Source: a candidate division SR1 bacterium | GTDB taxonomy: Bacteria; Patescibacteriota; Gracilibacteria; Absconditabacterales; Absconditicoccaceae | Length of the DNA stretch: 64,000 bases | NCBI GenBank assembly: GCA_026397475.1 | Contig: JAPLUT010000008.1 | Coordinates: forward strand, 1 to 64,000 | Reading direction: 5' to 3' | Part shown: piece by piece, positions 1-10,402 of the stretch | Layout: each line of letters begins with the position of its first letter | Position numbering within the stretch: position 1 is the stretch's first letter | Notes under the pieces: generated by a model | Database searches by the model: none | What the model saw: only the letters and a program-made list of their open reading frames with translations | Told to the model about the DNA's origin: nothing | Position numbers and translations under genes: made by a program

Positions 1-40
1 ATTTGAGGATATCATGCATCATTTCTTTATAATTTTTCAT
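1..40 (-). CDS. Start of a gene running off the left edge
   Basis: On the minus strand an ATG at 38-40 opens a frame of 13 codons (MKNYKEMMHDILK) that runs out of the window with no stop. A purine-rich AGAAG stretch lies just upstream. Too little is visible to say what it encodes, and it could be a chance ORF. Positions 41-275, between it and asnS, hold only AT-rich sequence with a small CTCC/GGAG inverted repeat near 184-200. Confidence 0.35.
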   Translation of the reverse strand, partial: MKNYKEMMHDILK

Positions 41-275
41 TTTTTTTCTTCTATAACCAGATAAAATTATCTAATTATAGTTGTAAACCTCAAAAAAAGC
101 AAATTTTCACCTACTTTTTTACCGAAGTTGGAAATAGACCCGGTAAATTAAGAATAAGTCACAAGGCGTAAGTTTAAAATTACCTCCTAAAAAAAGGAGA
201 TAAAACGTTGAATTTGCTAGTCCGAATAGTATATTATGTCAGTACTATTATTATTTTTAATATATTAAAATACTT

Positions 276-1667
276 ATGAAACTGACAACTATCGCACACA
301 TCTTTGCAGATCACAAGGCATTTATTGACCACGACATTTCTCTCAATGGACGAGTAAGAAGTGTAAGAGATTCCAAAACATTTGGATTTATCGAGCTTAA
401 TGACTGATCGTATCTCAAAAATATTCAAATAGTTTTTGAAAATAATCTATCAAATTTTGATGATATTTGCAAACTTACAACAGGAAGTTCTATCAGTGTA
501 GAAGGAAAATTAGTCGCTTCGCAGTGAGCTAAACAAGCCTTCGAAGTCAAAGCGACAAAGGTGACTATTGTCGGGACTTGCCCTAGCGATTATCCGCTAC
601 AAAAGAAAGGACATAGTTTCGAATATCTTCGCGAAATCGCTCACCTCAGACCAAGATCAAATACGTTTTCAGCGGTGTTTAGAGTAAGATCATTACTCGC
701 ATTCGCGATTCATCAGTACTTCCGCGAGCAAGGATTTATCTACGTTCATACACCAATTATTACAGGTAGTGACTGTGAATGAGCTGGAGAGATGTTCAGA
801 ATTTCGACGCTCGATATGCTCAATCCTCCAAAAAATGAGGAATGAAAAGTAGATTATAAAAAGGATTTTTTCGGAAAAGAGGCATCATTGACAGTAAGTG
901 GACAGCTCAACGCAGAGACCTTCGCAACTGCCTTTAATAAGGTATATACTTTCGGACCAACCTTCAGAGCAGAAAATTCTAACACTACAAAACATCTTTC
1001 AGAATTTCGAATGATAGAACCAGAAATCGCATTCGCTAATCTCAATGATGATATGAATCTCGCAGAAGGACTAATAAAATACGCATTTAATTATATTCTC
1101 CAACACGCAGACGTAGAGATGGATTTCTTCGCACAATTCATCAACAAAGAAGTAAAAACAAGATTACAAAATCTTGTGAAAGCAGATTTCGGCAGAGTTA
1201 CTTACACGGAGGCCGTTGATATTTTACAAAAATCTGGACAGAAATTCGAGTATCCCGTAAAACGATGAATTGACTTACAAACAGAACACGAAAGATATCT
1301 CGCGGAACACGTATTCAAAGGTCCCGTATTCGTTACTAACTATCCAAAAGAGATCAAAGCATTTTACATGAGACTCAATGAAGACGGAAAAACAGTCGCT
1401 GCGACAGATCTCTTAGTCCCTGGTGTTTGAGAGATCGTCGGAGGAAGTCAAAGAGAAGAAAGACTTGAGGTGCTTGAACAGAAAATGAAAGACGTAGGAT
1501 TATCTCCAGAAGATTATGCTCGATATTTAGATACTAGAAAATACGGAAGCGTTCCTCATGCAGGATTTGGAATCGGTTTCGAAAGGTTGATTATGTACAT
1601 CACCGGTATGGAAAATATCCGCGATGTAATTCCGTTTCCAAGAGCGCCGAAGACGTGCGAGTTTTAA
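276..1667 (+). CDS. asnS: Asparaginyl-tRNA synthetase
   Basis: The gene encodes a 463-aa class IIb aminoacyl-tRNA synthetase that charges tRNA-Asn in the cytoplasm; the family is usually about 460-470 aa. The N-terminal 110 residues are the OB-fold anticodon-binding domain. Class II motif 2 is seen as [21 protein letters not shown] and motif 3 as [12 protein letters not shown] near the C-terminus. The motif 2 sequence and the length favour Asn over Asp specificity. Several in-frame TGA codons must be read as Gly to join the frame, for example in the ECGAGEMFR segment. Stop is TAA. The HIT gene follows after 19 bases, so the two may be cotranscribed. Confidence 0.93.
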
Positions 1668-1686
1668 TAAATAATAAATATTAATT

Positions 1687-2088
1687 ATGGATAAATGTGT
1701 TTTTTGTAGAATACTTCGTAAAGAAATTCCATCTTACGTTGTATATGAAGATGATGATATTCTGGCTATGTTCGCAAAAGATATGGAAGTATATGGTCAT
1801 ACATTGATTATACCAAAACAACACTATCAAGATATATATGATATTCCAGAAGATATATTAGCAAAATTAAGCATAGTAGCAAAAAAATTAGGTAATAGAT
1901 ATAAGGAGAAAATCTGAGCAACATGAATAAATATTCTGCATGCTAGCTGAAAAGATGCACAGCAATCAGTATTTCATTTTCATATTCATTTGTTTCCGAG
2001 ATTCGAAAACGATGGATTGGATACGCGACCAAAATTACCAAAAATAGAGGTAGATAAGGATGATTTATTAAAAAAAATAAAGATTTAA
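1687..2088 (+). CDS. HIT family nucleotide-binding protein
   Basis: A 133-aa protein of the histidine triad superfamily, probably a small nucleotide hydrolase (AMP-lysine or dinucleotide type). The N-terminal CVFCRILRKEIPS matches the zinc-site start of HIT proteins. The catalytic triad is clear as VFHFHIHLFPR near residue 97. Three in-frame TGA codons between 1915 and 1962 are read as Gly; without this the protein would lose its catalytic half. Length is normal for the family. The natural substrate cannot be told from sequence. Confidence 0.88.
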
Positions 2089-2125
2089 ATACCATGAGTT
2101 TTAAAGTATATAAAAAATAGTCGGT

Positions 2126-2578
2126 ATGCAAAATATAACCATCATCATAGGTCTTCCAGGTTCATGAAAAACCACCTATATAAACAACAATTCAGAAGAA
2201 TTTAAGAATGCAGTTATTTGTGATGATTATCACAAATCCTCTTACAATCGTTCACGTAAATTTGAAGATAGTGTTTATTACCAAGACCTGAAGGAAGCGT
2301 TAAAAAATTGAAAAGATGCCGTGATGTGTGATATAGCTTGGTGTAAGATTGAGAGAAGAGAAATTCTTAAACAAAATATACAAAACATATTAGAAGAAGT
2401 CGGAATAGATGCAGAAATTACTTTTATCTGTTTCAAAAATGACCCCGAGTCATGCAAGAAAAATGTTTTGAAACGCAATAGGGAAGGAAGAGTGGAAAGA
2501 GAAATGGAGTTTATTGATGAAGTGAGTGTCCATTATGTTATCCCTGAAAATGCTGTTATCATTCCTGTTGGATTTTAG
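2126..2578 (+). CDS. P-loop NTPase, small kinase-like protein
   Basis: A 150-aa protein beginning with a beta strand and Walker A motif GLPGSGKTT, with one Gly of the loop encoded by TGA. A strand ending VICDDYHKS follows, then DAVMCDIAW, which could be the Walker B-like or substrate Asp region. Size and layout resemble zeta-toxin or nucleoside/polynucleotide kinase-like ATPases, but no specific family signature beyond the P-loop is visible. It lies 37 bases after the HIT gene and 19 bases before the next gene in a same-strand run. Confidence 0.7.
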
Positions 2579-2597
2579 ACATTAATGTTCTTCTTTC

Positions 2598-3311
2598 ATG
2601 CAAAAAAATATTATCATATGATTATCTACCTGAGATTTCTATAGAATAACAGATGCGAGAAATAACGATGAACAGATTTCAAATTATTTCGCCATACCTG
2701 AAGCAAGAGCTTTAGAACTAATGTTCCATGATAAAGAAAATCTTGAACACCAACTCACCAGAGAGATCATAGAAAATAGTTTCTCACATTGTTCGATTCA
2801 TGTTCCGAAATATGCATATAAAAATGATGAAGAATCTCATAGAATACTAAAATTTATAGAAAAGATATGTTCAACATTGCCCATAAAAAACATCGTTGTA
2901 CATCCAGATGATGTAGTCGATCGGTCTCTCTTTGAGCAATACAAACATCTTCCGCTTTCCATAGAAAATATGGATGATAGGAAGAAATCCTGCAAATGAG
3001 TAGAAGATATCAAGAAAATTCTTAACGAAAATCCATATTTATGATTTGTTTTGGACCTGCAGCATTGCTTCGTAAACGACCCGACTATGCAGCTCGCGAG
3101 AGACTTCCACAAAGCATTCTGAGACAGGATCGTCCAATATCATATCAGCTGATATCATCCGGAATACCTCCATTATCCCTTATTCAAAACTCAACAAACC
3201 GAGATAGTCAAAGCGATGGAAAGGACGGATATCCCCATCATAATCGAAAGCACATTTGATGATAAGGATGATTTACAAAAGGAAATAGCTTATATAAAAA
3301 GTTTGATTTAA
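2598..3311 (+). CDS. TIM-barrel protein, sugar isomerase/AP endonuclease-like
   Basis: A 237-aa protein with the pattern of the xylose isomerase-like TIM barrel (AP_endonuc_2) superfamily. Successive beta strands carry candidate metal-binding residues: SIHVPKYAY, NIVVHPDD, LSIENMD, FVLDLQHCF, YHISGYHPEY and PIIIESTFDD. The HPDD, IEN, DLQH and IES segments fit the metal ligands of this fold. TGA is used as Gly at least six times. The substrate is unknown. It sits inside the plus-strand run 276-5165. Confidence 0.65.
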
Positions 3312-3330
3312 TCTATTATAAAACATTTCC

Positions 3331-4041
3331 ATGCAGTCAGTTATAAAACTTATCACATCAGATAAATATAGTGTCTATGCTACATTAGACAAGATTCCTA
3401 TGGCAGATAATTTGATTATCATGGTCCATGGATTAAGTGGAAGTAGTGAAGAACATATTTTTGTTAATGGAGCAAAATTTTTTAATCAGCAGGGCTATGA
3501 TGTAGTTAGGATAGATTTTTATTCTGAAAAAGAATGAGCTAGAAAGCTCTCAGAAACTAATGTCTCTGAACATAGTGATGATCTTATTTTGCTTGTTAAA
3601 TATTTCCAGAATACCTATAAAAAGATATTTCTCATAGGACATAGTTTGTGATGATTGACCATATTACGAAAAGATATTCCGAATATCCAATGAACGATAT
3701 TACGAGATCCTTCGCTTTACCCTTCATCAGAAGGAGAATATACGTTTGATGAAACCAAAAATATGTTTCTTTTGGATCGAGGAGAAAATTTATATATCTC
3801 TCCACATATGATCAAAGAACGGACACAAGATAAAACAGAAATGTTGTCTCAGTATCATCTCCCTACCAAGGTTATCTTTGCTAGTGAAGAATCGCTGAAA
3901 GATCAACGAGTATCAATAAAATCTAGTCTAAAATTTCCTTGAGAGTTTGTAACTATTAATTGAGCGTCGCATTGTTTTGATGAAACAGGAACAGAAGAAA
4001 AGTTGTTTGAAGAGACAATAGAGTGGCTCAAAAAACAATAA
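3331..4041 (+). CDS. Alpha/beta hydrolase
   Basis: A 236-aa serine hydrolase of the alpha/beta fold. The oxyanion region is MVHGLSGSS and the nucleophile elbow is GHSLGG, whose two final Gly codons are TGA. The Asp is probably in a later strand, and the His is in NGASHCFDE close to the C-terminus. Length is typical. Likely an esterase or peptidase acting in the cytoplasm, as no signal peptide is seen. The substrate is unknown. Confidence 0.82.
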
Positions 4042-4060
4042 ATTTAATTTACTCATATCC

Positions 4061-4549
4061 ATGAATCCCGTAGAACAATTCCTCCAATCACACAATATCA
4101 CCTACACTCCCTATTCCCATCCCGCAGTGTTTACCTGTGAACAGGCAGAACACTTTCATGGGGTAGTTCCCGGGATGATAGGGAAAAATCTTTTTCTCAT
4201 CGATAGAAAAAGCGGAAGAATTTTCCTTTTCGTCTTGCCTATCCACAAAAGAGCTGACTTGAAATTTCTCGCGAAAGAATTTGGCGTTGCTAAACTTTCC
4301 TTCTGAAGTCCAGAATTACTTCTAGAGAAAATGTGACTAGAACCTGGATCAGTTTCGCCATTCGGACTCATTAACAACAAAGATAAGGATATAGAATTTT
4401 ATATAGACGCAGAGATTTATAACGCAGAATTAGTAAATTTTCATCCCAATATTAATACCGCATCATTGTCATTAACGCGTGAGATGTTTCATAAGTATTT
4501 GGAAATAATTCCTTATGTGGTGCATGTTGTAGATTTAGATTCTAAATAA
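4061..4549 (+). CDS. YbaK/ProX-type aminoacyl-tRNA deacylase
   Basis: A 162-aa stand-alone editing domain of the YbaK/PrdX type, expected to hydrolyse mischarged aminoacyl-tRNA such as Cys- or Ala-tRNA-Pro. The N-terminal half has HPAVFTCEQAEHF and the family pattern of a Lys in GMIGKNLFL. The C-terminal half has SPFGLINN followed by IDAEIYNAE and FHPNINTASL, which matches PrdX-like proteins. TGA codes Gly before SPELL and in EKMGLEP. It starts 19 bases after the preceding hydrolase. Confidence 0.83.
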
Positions 4550-4556
4550 TTAGTAT

Positions 4557-5165
4557 ATGAAGCAATTGATTTATATAGGTGGATGAGAGGTCTTTCGCAA
4601 CGAAGACGACTATTGTGATGCACTTCAAAATAACTGGACATACGATCCTTTCGGAGAACAAAAAAATCGAAAAAATTGGATTGCGAATAAGCTGAAAGAT
4701 GAGTATCAAGTCTTCTTGCCGGATATGCCCAATAGGTTTAATGCAAAATATAAATTTTGGAAAATACGATTTGAGAAAATCTTTCCATATCTCAATGATG
4801 ACTCATTAATTATGATTGGTCGTTCTTTGTGAGGAATATTTCTCGCTAAATATTTGAGCGAAAACACTTTTTCTTTATCTGGCGGGAAGAAAATCAGTCA
4901 ACTTCATTTAGTAGCAGCATGTTTCGATGAAAAAGACATGTCTTATTTGGGTGATTTCCTTTTTGATCCAACGAACTTAAAAAGATTAGAACAACAAGTA
5001 GAAAAAATATTCCTTTATCATTCAAAGGATGATCCAATTGTGCCATTTTCTCATGTAGAGAAATTCAAAAAATATCTTCCTGATGCAGTCTTAAATGTCT
5101 TTGAGAATAGAGGACACTTTTCACAAGCAGAGTTTTCTGAGTTATTGGAAAGCATTAAAAAATAA
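4557..5165 (+). CDS. RBBP9/YdeN-like serine hydrolase
   Basis: A 202-aa alpha/beta hydrolase of the small RBBP9/YdeN type. It starts MKQLIYIGGGEVF and has the nucleophile motif GRSLGG (the family often has GHSxG), the acidic residue in YHSKDDPIVPFSH and the catalytic His in NRGHFSQ. TGA is Gly at the end of the first strand and in the elbow. It ends the first plus-strand run and faces tex tail to tail across a palindromic repeat. It is a distant relative of the hydrolase at 3331-4041. Confidence 0.75.
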
Positions 5166-5168
5166 AAA

Positions 5169-5255
5169 AAAGTCATTGCGAGCGATAGCGAAGCAATCTA
5201 AGTCTTATTTTAAATAAGATTGCTTCGTCATTTCTCTCCTCGCAATGACAAAAAT
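5169..5255. repeat. Large imperfect palindrome between convergent genes
   Basis: GTCATTGCGAG at the left pairs with CTCGCAATGAC at the right. An inner pair, GAAGCAATCT and AGATTGCTTC, closes a loop of AT-rich sequence. The element lies between two genes that end facing each other, so it could serve as a bidirectional terminator, though its sequence looks like a dispersed palindromic repeat. A short related-looking CGACTCCGCTCAGAATGACA segment lies inside the neighbouring tex gene. Confidence 0.75.
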
Positions 5256-5268
5256 ATTTTTCTACTTT

Positions 5269-7581
5269 CTAGCTAAACGTGATATTTCCTTTCATGGTAG
5301 ACTCTCCAATCGTTTCGTCCTTCTTTTTAATTTCAACTCTTTTTTCACTATTCTTACTTGATTCAACTCTCGGTGCTTGCGTCCCAGAGTCGTCTTTCAT
5401 GCTCAAGGAGACCTTCTCTCTTTCGAGATCAATTGCTATCACTTTGACTTTTACCTGCTGGCCGACTTTTACTACATCGACAGGATTGGCTACAAAATAA
5501 TTTGCTAATTGTGATTTATGTACAAGTCCATCGCTATGCAATCCGATATCTACGAATGCTCAGAAGTCCGTTACGTTTCTCACAATTCAAACCAACTTCG
5601 TTCCTATTTCTAAATCCTTGATGTCCAAAATAGTTGAAGAGAAACACGGCGCTTCGAGTTCATCCCTTGGATCTAAGCCTGGTCTTTGAAGTTCAGCCAA
5701 TACGTCTCTCAAAGTCTCTAATCATATTTTATATTTTTCTGATATTTTTTCTAAGTTACTATTTATATTCTTCGACTCCGCTCAGAATGACATAGGTAAT
5801 TTCAAATCCTTCTTCTTAATTCACAACTCACTTTCTATCAAAGCATAGACTTGTTTATGAATCTCAGGATGGATTCCTGTTTCATCCAAAATCTCTTTTC
5901 CTCACTTGATTCTCAAAAATCCAATCGCTTGTTCATAGGCTTTTGGACCGAGTCCTTTCACTTTTTTTATCTGCGCTTTACTCGTAAACTTTCCATTTTC
6001 ATCTCTATACGCGATGACATTCTTTGCAACCGCTTCGCTCAATCATGCAATATATTGTAACAAGGTATAGCTCGCAGTATTTACGTCGACACCTACGCTA
6101 TTCACGATATCTTCAACTTTTTCTTCAAGTTTTTCTTTCAAATATTTTTGATCAACATCGTGTTGATATTGTCCGACTCCGATAGCTTTCGGATCGATCT
6201 TCGTCAATTCTGCCAAAGGATCTTGTACTCTATGCGCGATACTGATCGCTCCTCTTATTGTTACATCAAGATCAGGATATTCATCCTGAGCGAGTTTAGA
6301 AGCGGAATATACGGAAGCGCCTGATTCAGACGTAATCATATATTTTACCCCGCTAAAGCCGGGGCGGGCCTCCAAATCATATTTTTTAATAAATTCATTA
6401 ACAACTTTTTCTGATTCTCTCGAGGCGGTTCCATTTCCTATCACGATCAAATCTATTTTATACTGGTCGACTAATTTTTTCAAAGTCTCCCAAGCTTCAG
6501 TCACCTTTTTTTGCGGCTCGGTAGGATAAATTACCGTCTTATCCAAAAACTTTCCTGTCTGATCGACGACAGCAAGCTTACATCCTGTCCTAAATGCCGG
6601 ATCAAATCCGAGCACGTTCATTCCCTTAATCGGTGGCGTGAGCAACAAGTTTTTTAAATTCTCACCAAAGACTCTGATCGCAGCTTCGTCAGCCCGCCTC
6701 TTTTTGTCTGATCTAATTTCTCTTTCCAATGATGGCAAAAGGAGTCTATGTAAGCCGTCTTCACACGCTTCTTGAACGTAACAAATACTCGTTCCGTATT
6801 TTCTAGGAAAGAAAAATTTCACAGTCTCTTCCCAGATTTTATCCTGAGAAAATTCTAATTTCACATTCAATTGTTTTTCTGCCTCTGCTCTAGAAACCGC
6901 TAGATATGCATAAGATGGCATCTCAGAAAGTTTCTTACTATACTCAGCATATATTTTATACACTCATTTGTCATCAAAGGTTTTCGTTTTTTTACAAGCA
7001 AGTTTACCCGTAGTTTCTTCTCTTGTCTTGATGTCTTCTCTCAAATCAGCATGGTCTGAAACTGCTTCCGCGACGATGTCTTTTGCTCATTGAATTGCTT
7101 CTTCTTTATCTTTTACGCTTGTTTTCACATCTCAGGTATCTCTTACAAATTTTTCAGCTTCACTCTCAAATTCTTCTTTACTAAGTTCAGCTTTGGCAAG
7201 AATATTCGCCAAAGGCTCAAGTCCTTTTGCTTTCGCGATAGTAGCTTTTGTATTCTTTTTCTCCTTAAACGGTCTATACAAATCTTCAACTCTTGCCAAA
7301 GTTTCCGCTTCCATAATTTGCTTTCTCAGCTCATCCGTCATCAATCATTTTTCTTCTATAAGACGAATTACGTCTGCTTTTCTTGCTTCTAAGTTTCTCG
7401 TATAGCTATAGATCTCATCAAAATCTCTAAGCTGTTCATCAGTCGCTCATTCCGTCAATTCCTTACGATATCTCGCGATAAACGGAACAGTATTTCCTTC
7501 ATCCAAAAGCTGAACGATACTGCGAACTATATTTGGGGATATACCAACTTTTTTACTGATAATTCCTATCAAATCTGCCAT
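5269..7581 (-). CDS. tex: Tex-family S1 RNA-binding transcription accessory protein
   Basis: The gene encodes a 770-aa Tex protein, full length for the family. Visible parts in order are the N-terminal helical region starting MADLIGIISKKVG, the helical core, the YqgF/RNase H-like domain with NVLGFDPAFRTGCKLAVVDQ, a helix-hairpin-helix region near VNTASYTLLQYIAG, and a C-terminal S1 domain with TDFGAFVDIG and SDGLVHKSQL. Tex acts in the cytoplasm on RNA and transcription complexes. I chose ATG 7579-7581 because the longer ORF start adds a poorly conserved leader. An in-frame repeat-derived segment lies near residue 600. Stop is TAG. Confidence 0.93.
5768..5794. repeat. Repeat-like segment inside tex
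   Basis: The plus-strand text CTTCGACTCCGCTCAGAATG followed by ACAT looks like one arm of a dispersed bacterial palindromic repeat and ends in the same AATGACA as the palindrome at 5169-5255. On the minus strand it is read in frame as MSFGAESKN (about residues 597-605 of Tex), with a TGA glycine. It sits in a linker before the S1 domain where insertions should be tolerated. Confidence 0.5.
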
Positions 7582-7675
7582 TAAAAACAATGAAACGATA
7601 AAACGAAAAAACGGTGAATTGAAGCCGAAGTATAAAAAAATCTCACCCGGGTGCAAGGCAAGAAAATGCATGATT

Positions 7676-7800
7676 TCTCTGTCCTCCTTTTTAAAGGAGG
7701 AGGTATCCGCATTTTGCGGATGGAGGATTTAAGAGCAAATTGTCTTACAAATCCCTCTGCCTTCGGCCTCTCCCTTTACAAAGGGAGACAAAATCTTGGT
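7676..7800. repeat. Two opposed copies of a palindromic repeat
   Basis: Copy one (about 7678-7732) reads GTCCTCC, a short loop, AAAGGAGG, then a second stem ATCCGCA/TGCGGAT and the end GGAGGATTT. Copy two (about 7744-7796) is the same design in reverse complement: AAATCCCTC, stem GCCTTCGGC, then CTCCCTTT/AAAGGGAG and GAC. The second stems differ in sequence but keep pairing. The same element occurs twice inside the DGR reverse transcriptase gene (29564-29611 and 30108-30199). The rest of 7582-7841, between tex and nrtR, holds no gene I can see. Confidence 0.8.
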
Positions 7801-7841
7801 GGAAAGTTAAGAGTTATGAATTATGAATAGCACTAGTTAAT

Positions 7842-8501
7842 TTAAAGCACCTCGACTATTTCTATATTTTTATTTACAAAGGTATACAGCTTCGCTGGCC
7901 TATATTGAACGCCTATTTCTTTGTCTCAAGTCGCTTTGACTAATCATATTTTATCAATCTTTTTTCTGAAGTTTCTTACGTCAATAGTTTGATCAAGGAC
8001 GGTTTCATAGACATCTTGGAGTTGTCTTAATGTAAATTTTTTGGGTAAAATATATTGTGCGACATTGGTATATTCTATCTTTCGTTTCAGTCTTTGTATC
8101 GCATAGTCGACGATTTTTTTATGATCAAAAGCAAGTTTTGGAAGTTTTTTTATATCGCAAAATGTTGTTTCTGAAACATCAGATCACGCTTTGGGCGACA
8201 TATTTTCTCTCGACATCAATGCGATGTATGCGCAAGATATTGCCCTTCCTCTCGGATCTCTTTTGACTTCAGAAAAAGTATAGAGTTGCTCGAGGTAGAT
8301 GTTTTTTACATTCGTCTCTTCTGCTAAATCTCTATATGCTGCTTCTTGAAGCGTTTCACTTTCAAGAACAAATCATCCAGGTAAAGACCATTCTCACTTA
8401 AACGGAGCTACTGATCTTTTGATTAAGAGAATTTGCAAACTTCCTTTGCTGATAGTGAAAACGATACTATCAACAGTAACAAGAATACTTTGTTTGATCA
8501 T
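7842..8501 (-). CDS. nrtR: NrtR-family Nudix-domain transcriptional regulator
   Basis: A 219-aa protein with an N-terminal Nudix domain and a C-terminal winged helix. The Nudix box reads [20 protein letters not shown] and then ETNV; the usual REUXEEXGU has become RDLAEETNV, so catalysis may be impaired, as in NrtR regulators. The C-terminal part [28 protein letters not shown] and YRPAKLYTF matches the characteristic NrtR winged helix. NrtR proteins repress NAD genes and respond to ADP-ribose. GGAGA lies just before the ATG. A palindrome shared with the NAD operon lies upstream at 8574-8590. Confidence 0.85.
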
Positions 8502-8524
8502 TCTCCAGAAAAACAAATAAAAAC

Positions 8525-8559
8525 AAAAAGACACACTTTGCCCAGTGTATCTTTTTTTC
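8525..8559. terminator. Hairpin with flanking A and T runs
   Basis: AAAAAGACACACT pairs with AGTGTATCTTTTT around the loop TTGCCC. On the minus strand it follows the coaD-coaE-HD stop and is followed by a T run, so it probably terminates that transcript or acts as an attenuator in the nrtR leader. Confidence 0.65.
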
Positions 8560-8573
8560 TACAAAAATCAATA

Positions 8574-8590
8574 ATTGTTGTAAGTACAAT
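8574..8590. promoter_or_regulatory. Candidate NrtR operator upstream of nrtR
   Basis: The 17-mer ATTGTTGTAAGTACAAT has ATTGT and ACAAT arms separated by seven bases. It lies 73 bases upstream of the nrtR start and touches the stop codon of the CoaD-CoaE-HD gene. Two 17-mers of the same form lie upstream of the NAD operon (11556-11572 and 11704-11720). Binding by NrtR is inferred. Confidence 0.55.
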
Positions 8591-10377
8591 TAGACCATAT
8601 TGTTTAATTCATTGATAATATTTTGTTCTGCTTTATCTTGAAGCTTTTGTGTGAAATATGAGGTATGATAAATGTCTTTTTTATTCAACAATCAATGCAA
8701 GAATGCACTCCTTCATACTTTATATTCTTGGTCAGTATACGTATAATACTCTCTTCTCATGTCTTTTGTATATTGTGTATAGGTGCGAAAATCACTTCAG
8801 AGGATAGAGTTATCTATATCTAGCATGAACTTTGCATCTGGATGTGTAGGCACAATAACATGTTTAGTTGCAATAATGAGCTGTTTAACTCTTTCAATAA
8901 AGTTTTTGGATAATCATCGGAGAGTTAATATTTTTTCAGCAAATTCTGCGCTGTCTTCTTCATTGGTTTTTGATCTGGGATCATAAACGATATCATGAAA
9001 CAAGAACGCACATTCTACAGCATCTGTCTCTTGGAAGAGATGTTTTATTTTATAAAACTTATTTAAACAGTCGACATAGTGAAGTCGTTTGTGATAAGAT
9101 CATTTTATTTTTTTAGAGATATCATCTCGTTCTCATCAAGTATTTCCCTCTTTATCATACATGTTCCTAAACTGAATGAACAGTTTCTTAGGATCTTCTT
9201 GTACTCACAATCTATTTATCAATCCGACAAAACGAAGTTCTCAGAAGGTGTCTACCTGCGCCAAAAGAGAGTTAAAATGTTGTTCTAATTCTTCATCTGA
9301 ATGAGGTCAGATAATGGTATTGAGTGATCATCGCTTATCTTCCTTTATTTGTTTTTCAAAGATATCCGCTTTGGTTTTAGCAGAATGTTGGCTAGATATT
9401 CTTTGTTGTATTTCTTCTGGCGTGGATCATCTTTTTGCTAATCTCTCTGCCTGAAGTTGTTCATGCACATCGAAAAGCAAGATATTATTGTTTGCCACAT
9501 GTGAAGTTCCTGATTCTGCTATAAGTGATGCATTGTAGAGCAAAAGTCATTTTTTATTTGTCATTTCTCTTCTCAATCTTACTTGTATCGGAGTATGCAT
9601 AATCTCATTGAGTTTTTTCAATTTTTCTCAATCAGAAAACACACAAGATCAAAGTTTTTTTCTATCGATGCTTCCATCCGTATTTTGTAAATCCTGTCAG
9701 AATGTTTCAGCAATTATTTTTCTTACTTCTTGATACCTAGGTTCAGGCAGCGTTCATATGATGTCGTGGCCTATTTTATCCAAGTCTAAATTATGTACCG
9801 ATATACCGTTCTTTTTCCCTATTTCCAAAAACCTATCTGTTGCGTATGATTTTCATGAGCAAATACTTCCCGTAATTCATCAAATATATTGGTCATGAAT
9901 TCTTCATTCAAGAGCCTGTTTTATATTGAGCGGAACGTATTCTCTTATCTTGTCTCACTGTTCTTTAAGTATTGCTTTTGCGGCACTAGAGCTAACGTCT
10001 TGGAGATCCTTGTTGGTATTGAAATTAATGAAATCCAATCACAAACCCTGTCTCATAATTGCTCTTTGCAAATCTTGTTCGACATCAAAATCTCTACTAT
10101 TTCTGATCCCTCTTACGATAGGGTTATATTTATTTTCATAAGCGAACTGAGGAAGCATACCTCTAAATGCGATAACATCAACATTTAGAACATCTATCAA
10201 TGCCTGGCGGGCGAGCTGCATTCTTTCCTGGAGAGAAAACATGTTTTTCCCTTCTTTATCAGGATTTGAACCTACGGCAAGCGTCACGGTATCAAATCGG
10301 TTCAAGGCCCTTTTGACAATATCTATATGTCCATAAGTAAGCGGATCCAGTGATCACGGGTAGAGTGCGTTTTTCAT
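8590..10377 (-). CDS. CoaD-CoaE-HD fusion: coenzyme A synthesis plus HD hydrolase
   Basis: One 595-aa open frame joins three domains. Residues 1 to about 160 are phosphopantetheine adenylyltransferase: YPGSLDP, TYGHIDI (HxGH-type site) and NPIVRGIRNSRDFDVE. Residues about 166-385 are dephospho-CoA kinase: Walker A GSICSGKS at 170-177, LDLDKIGHDI, IDRKKLGSCVF and an AERLAKRG lid. Residues about 400-595 are an HD-superfamily domain with YHKRLHYVDCLNKF and FHDIVYDP (H461-D462). The first two catalyse the last two steps to CoA; the order matches animal CoA synthase. The HD role is unknown. TGA encodes the G of YPGS and of the Walker A GKS, so the joined frame is well supported. Stop is TAA. Confidence 0.88.
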
Positions 10378-10402
10378 TATGCCTATAAAAAAAGGTAAAA
10401 TA

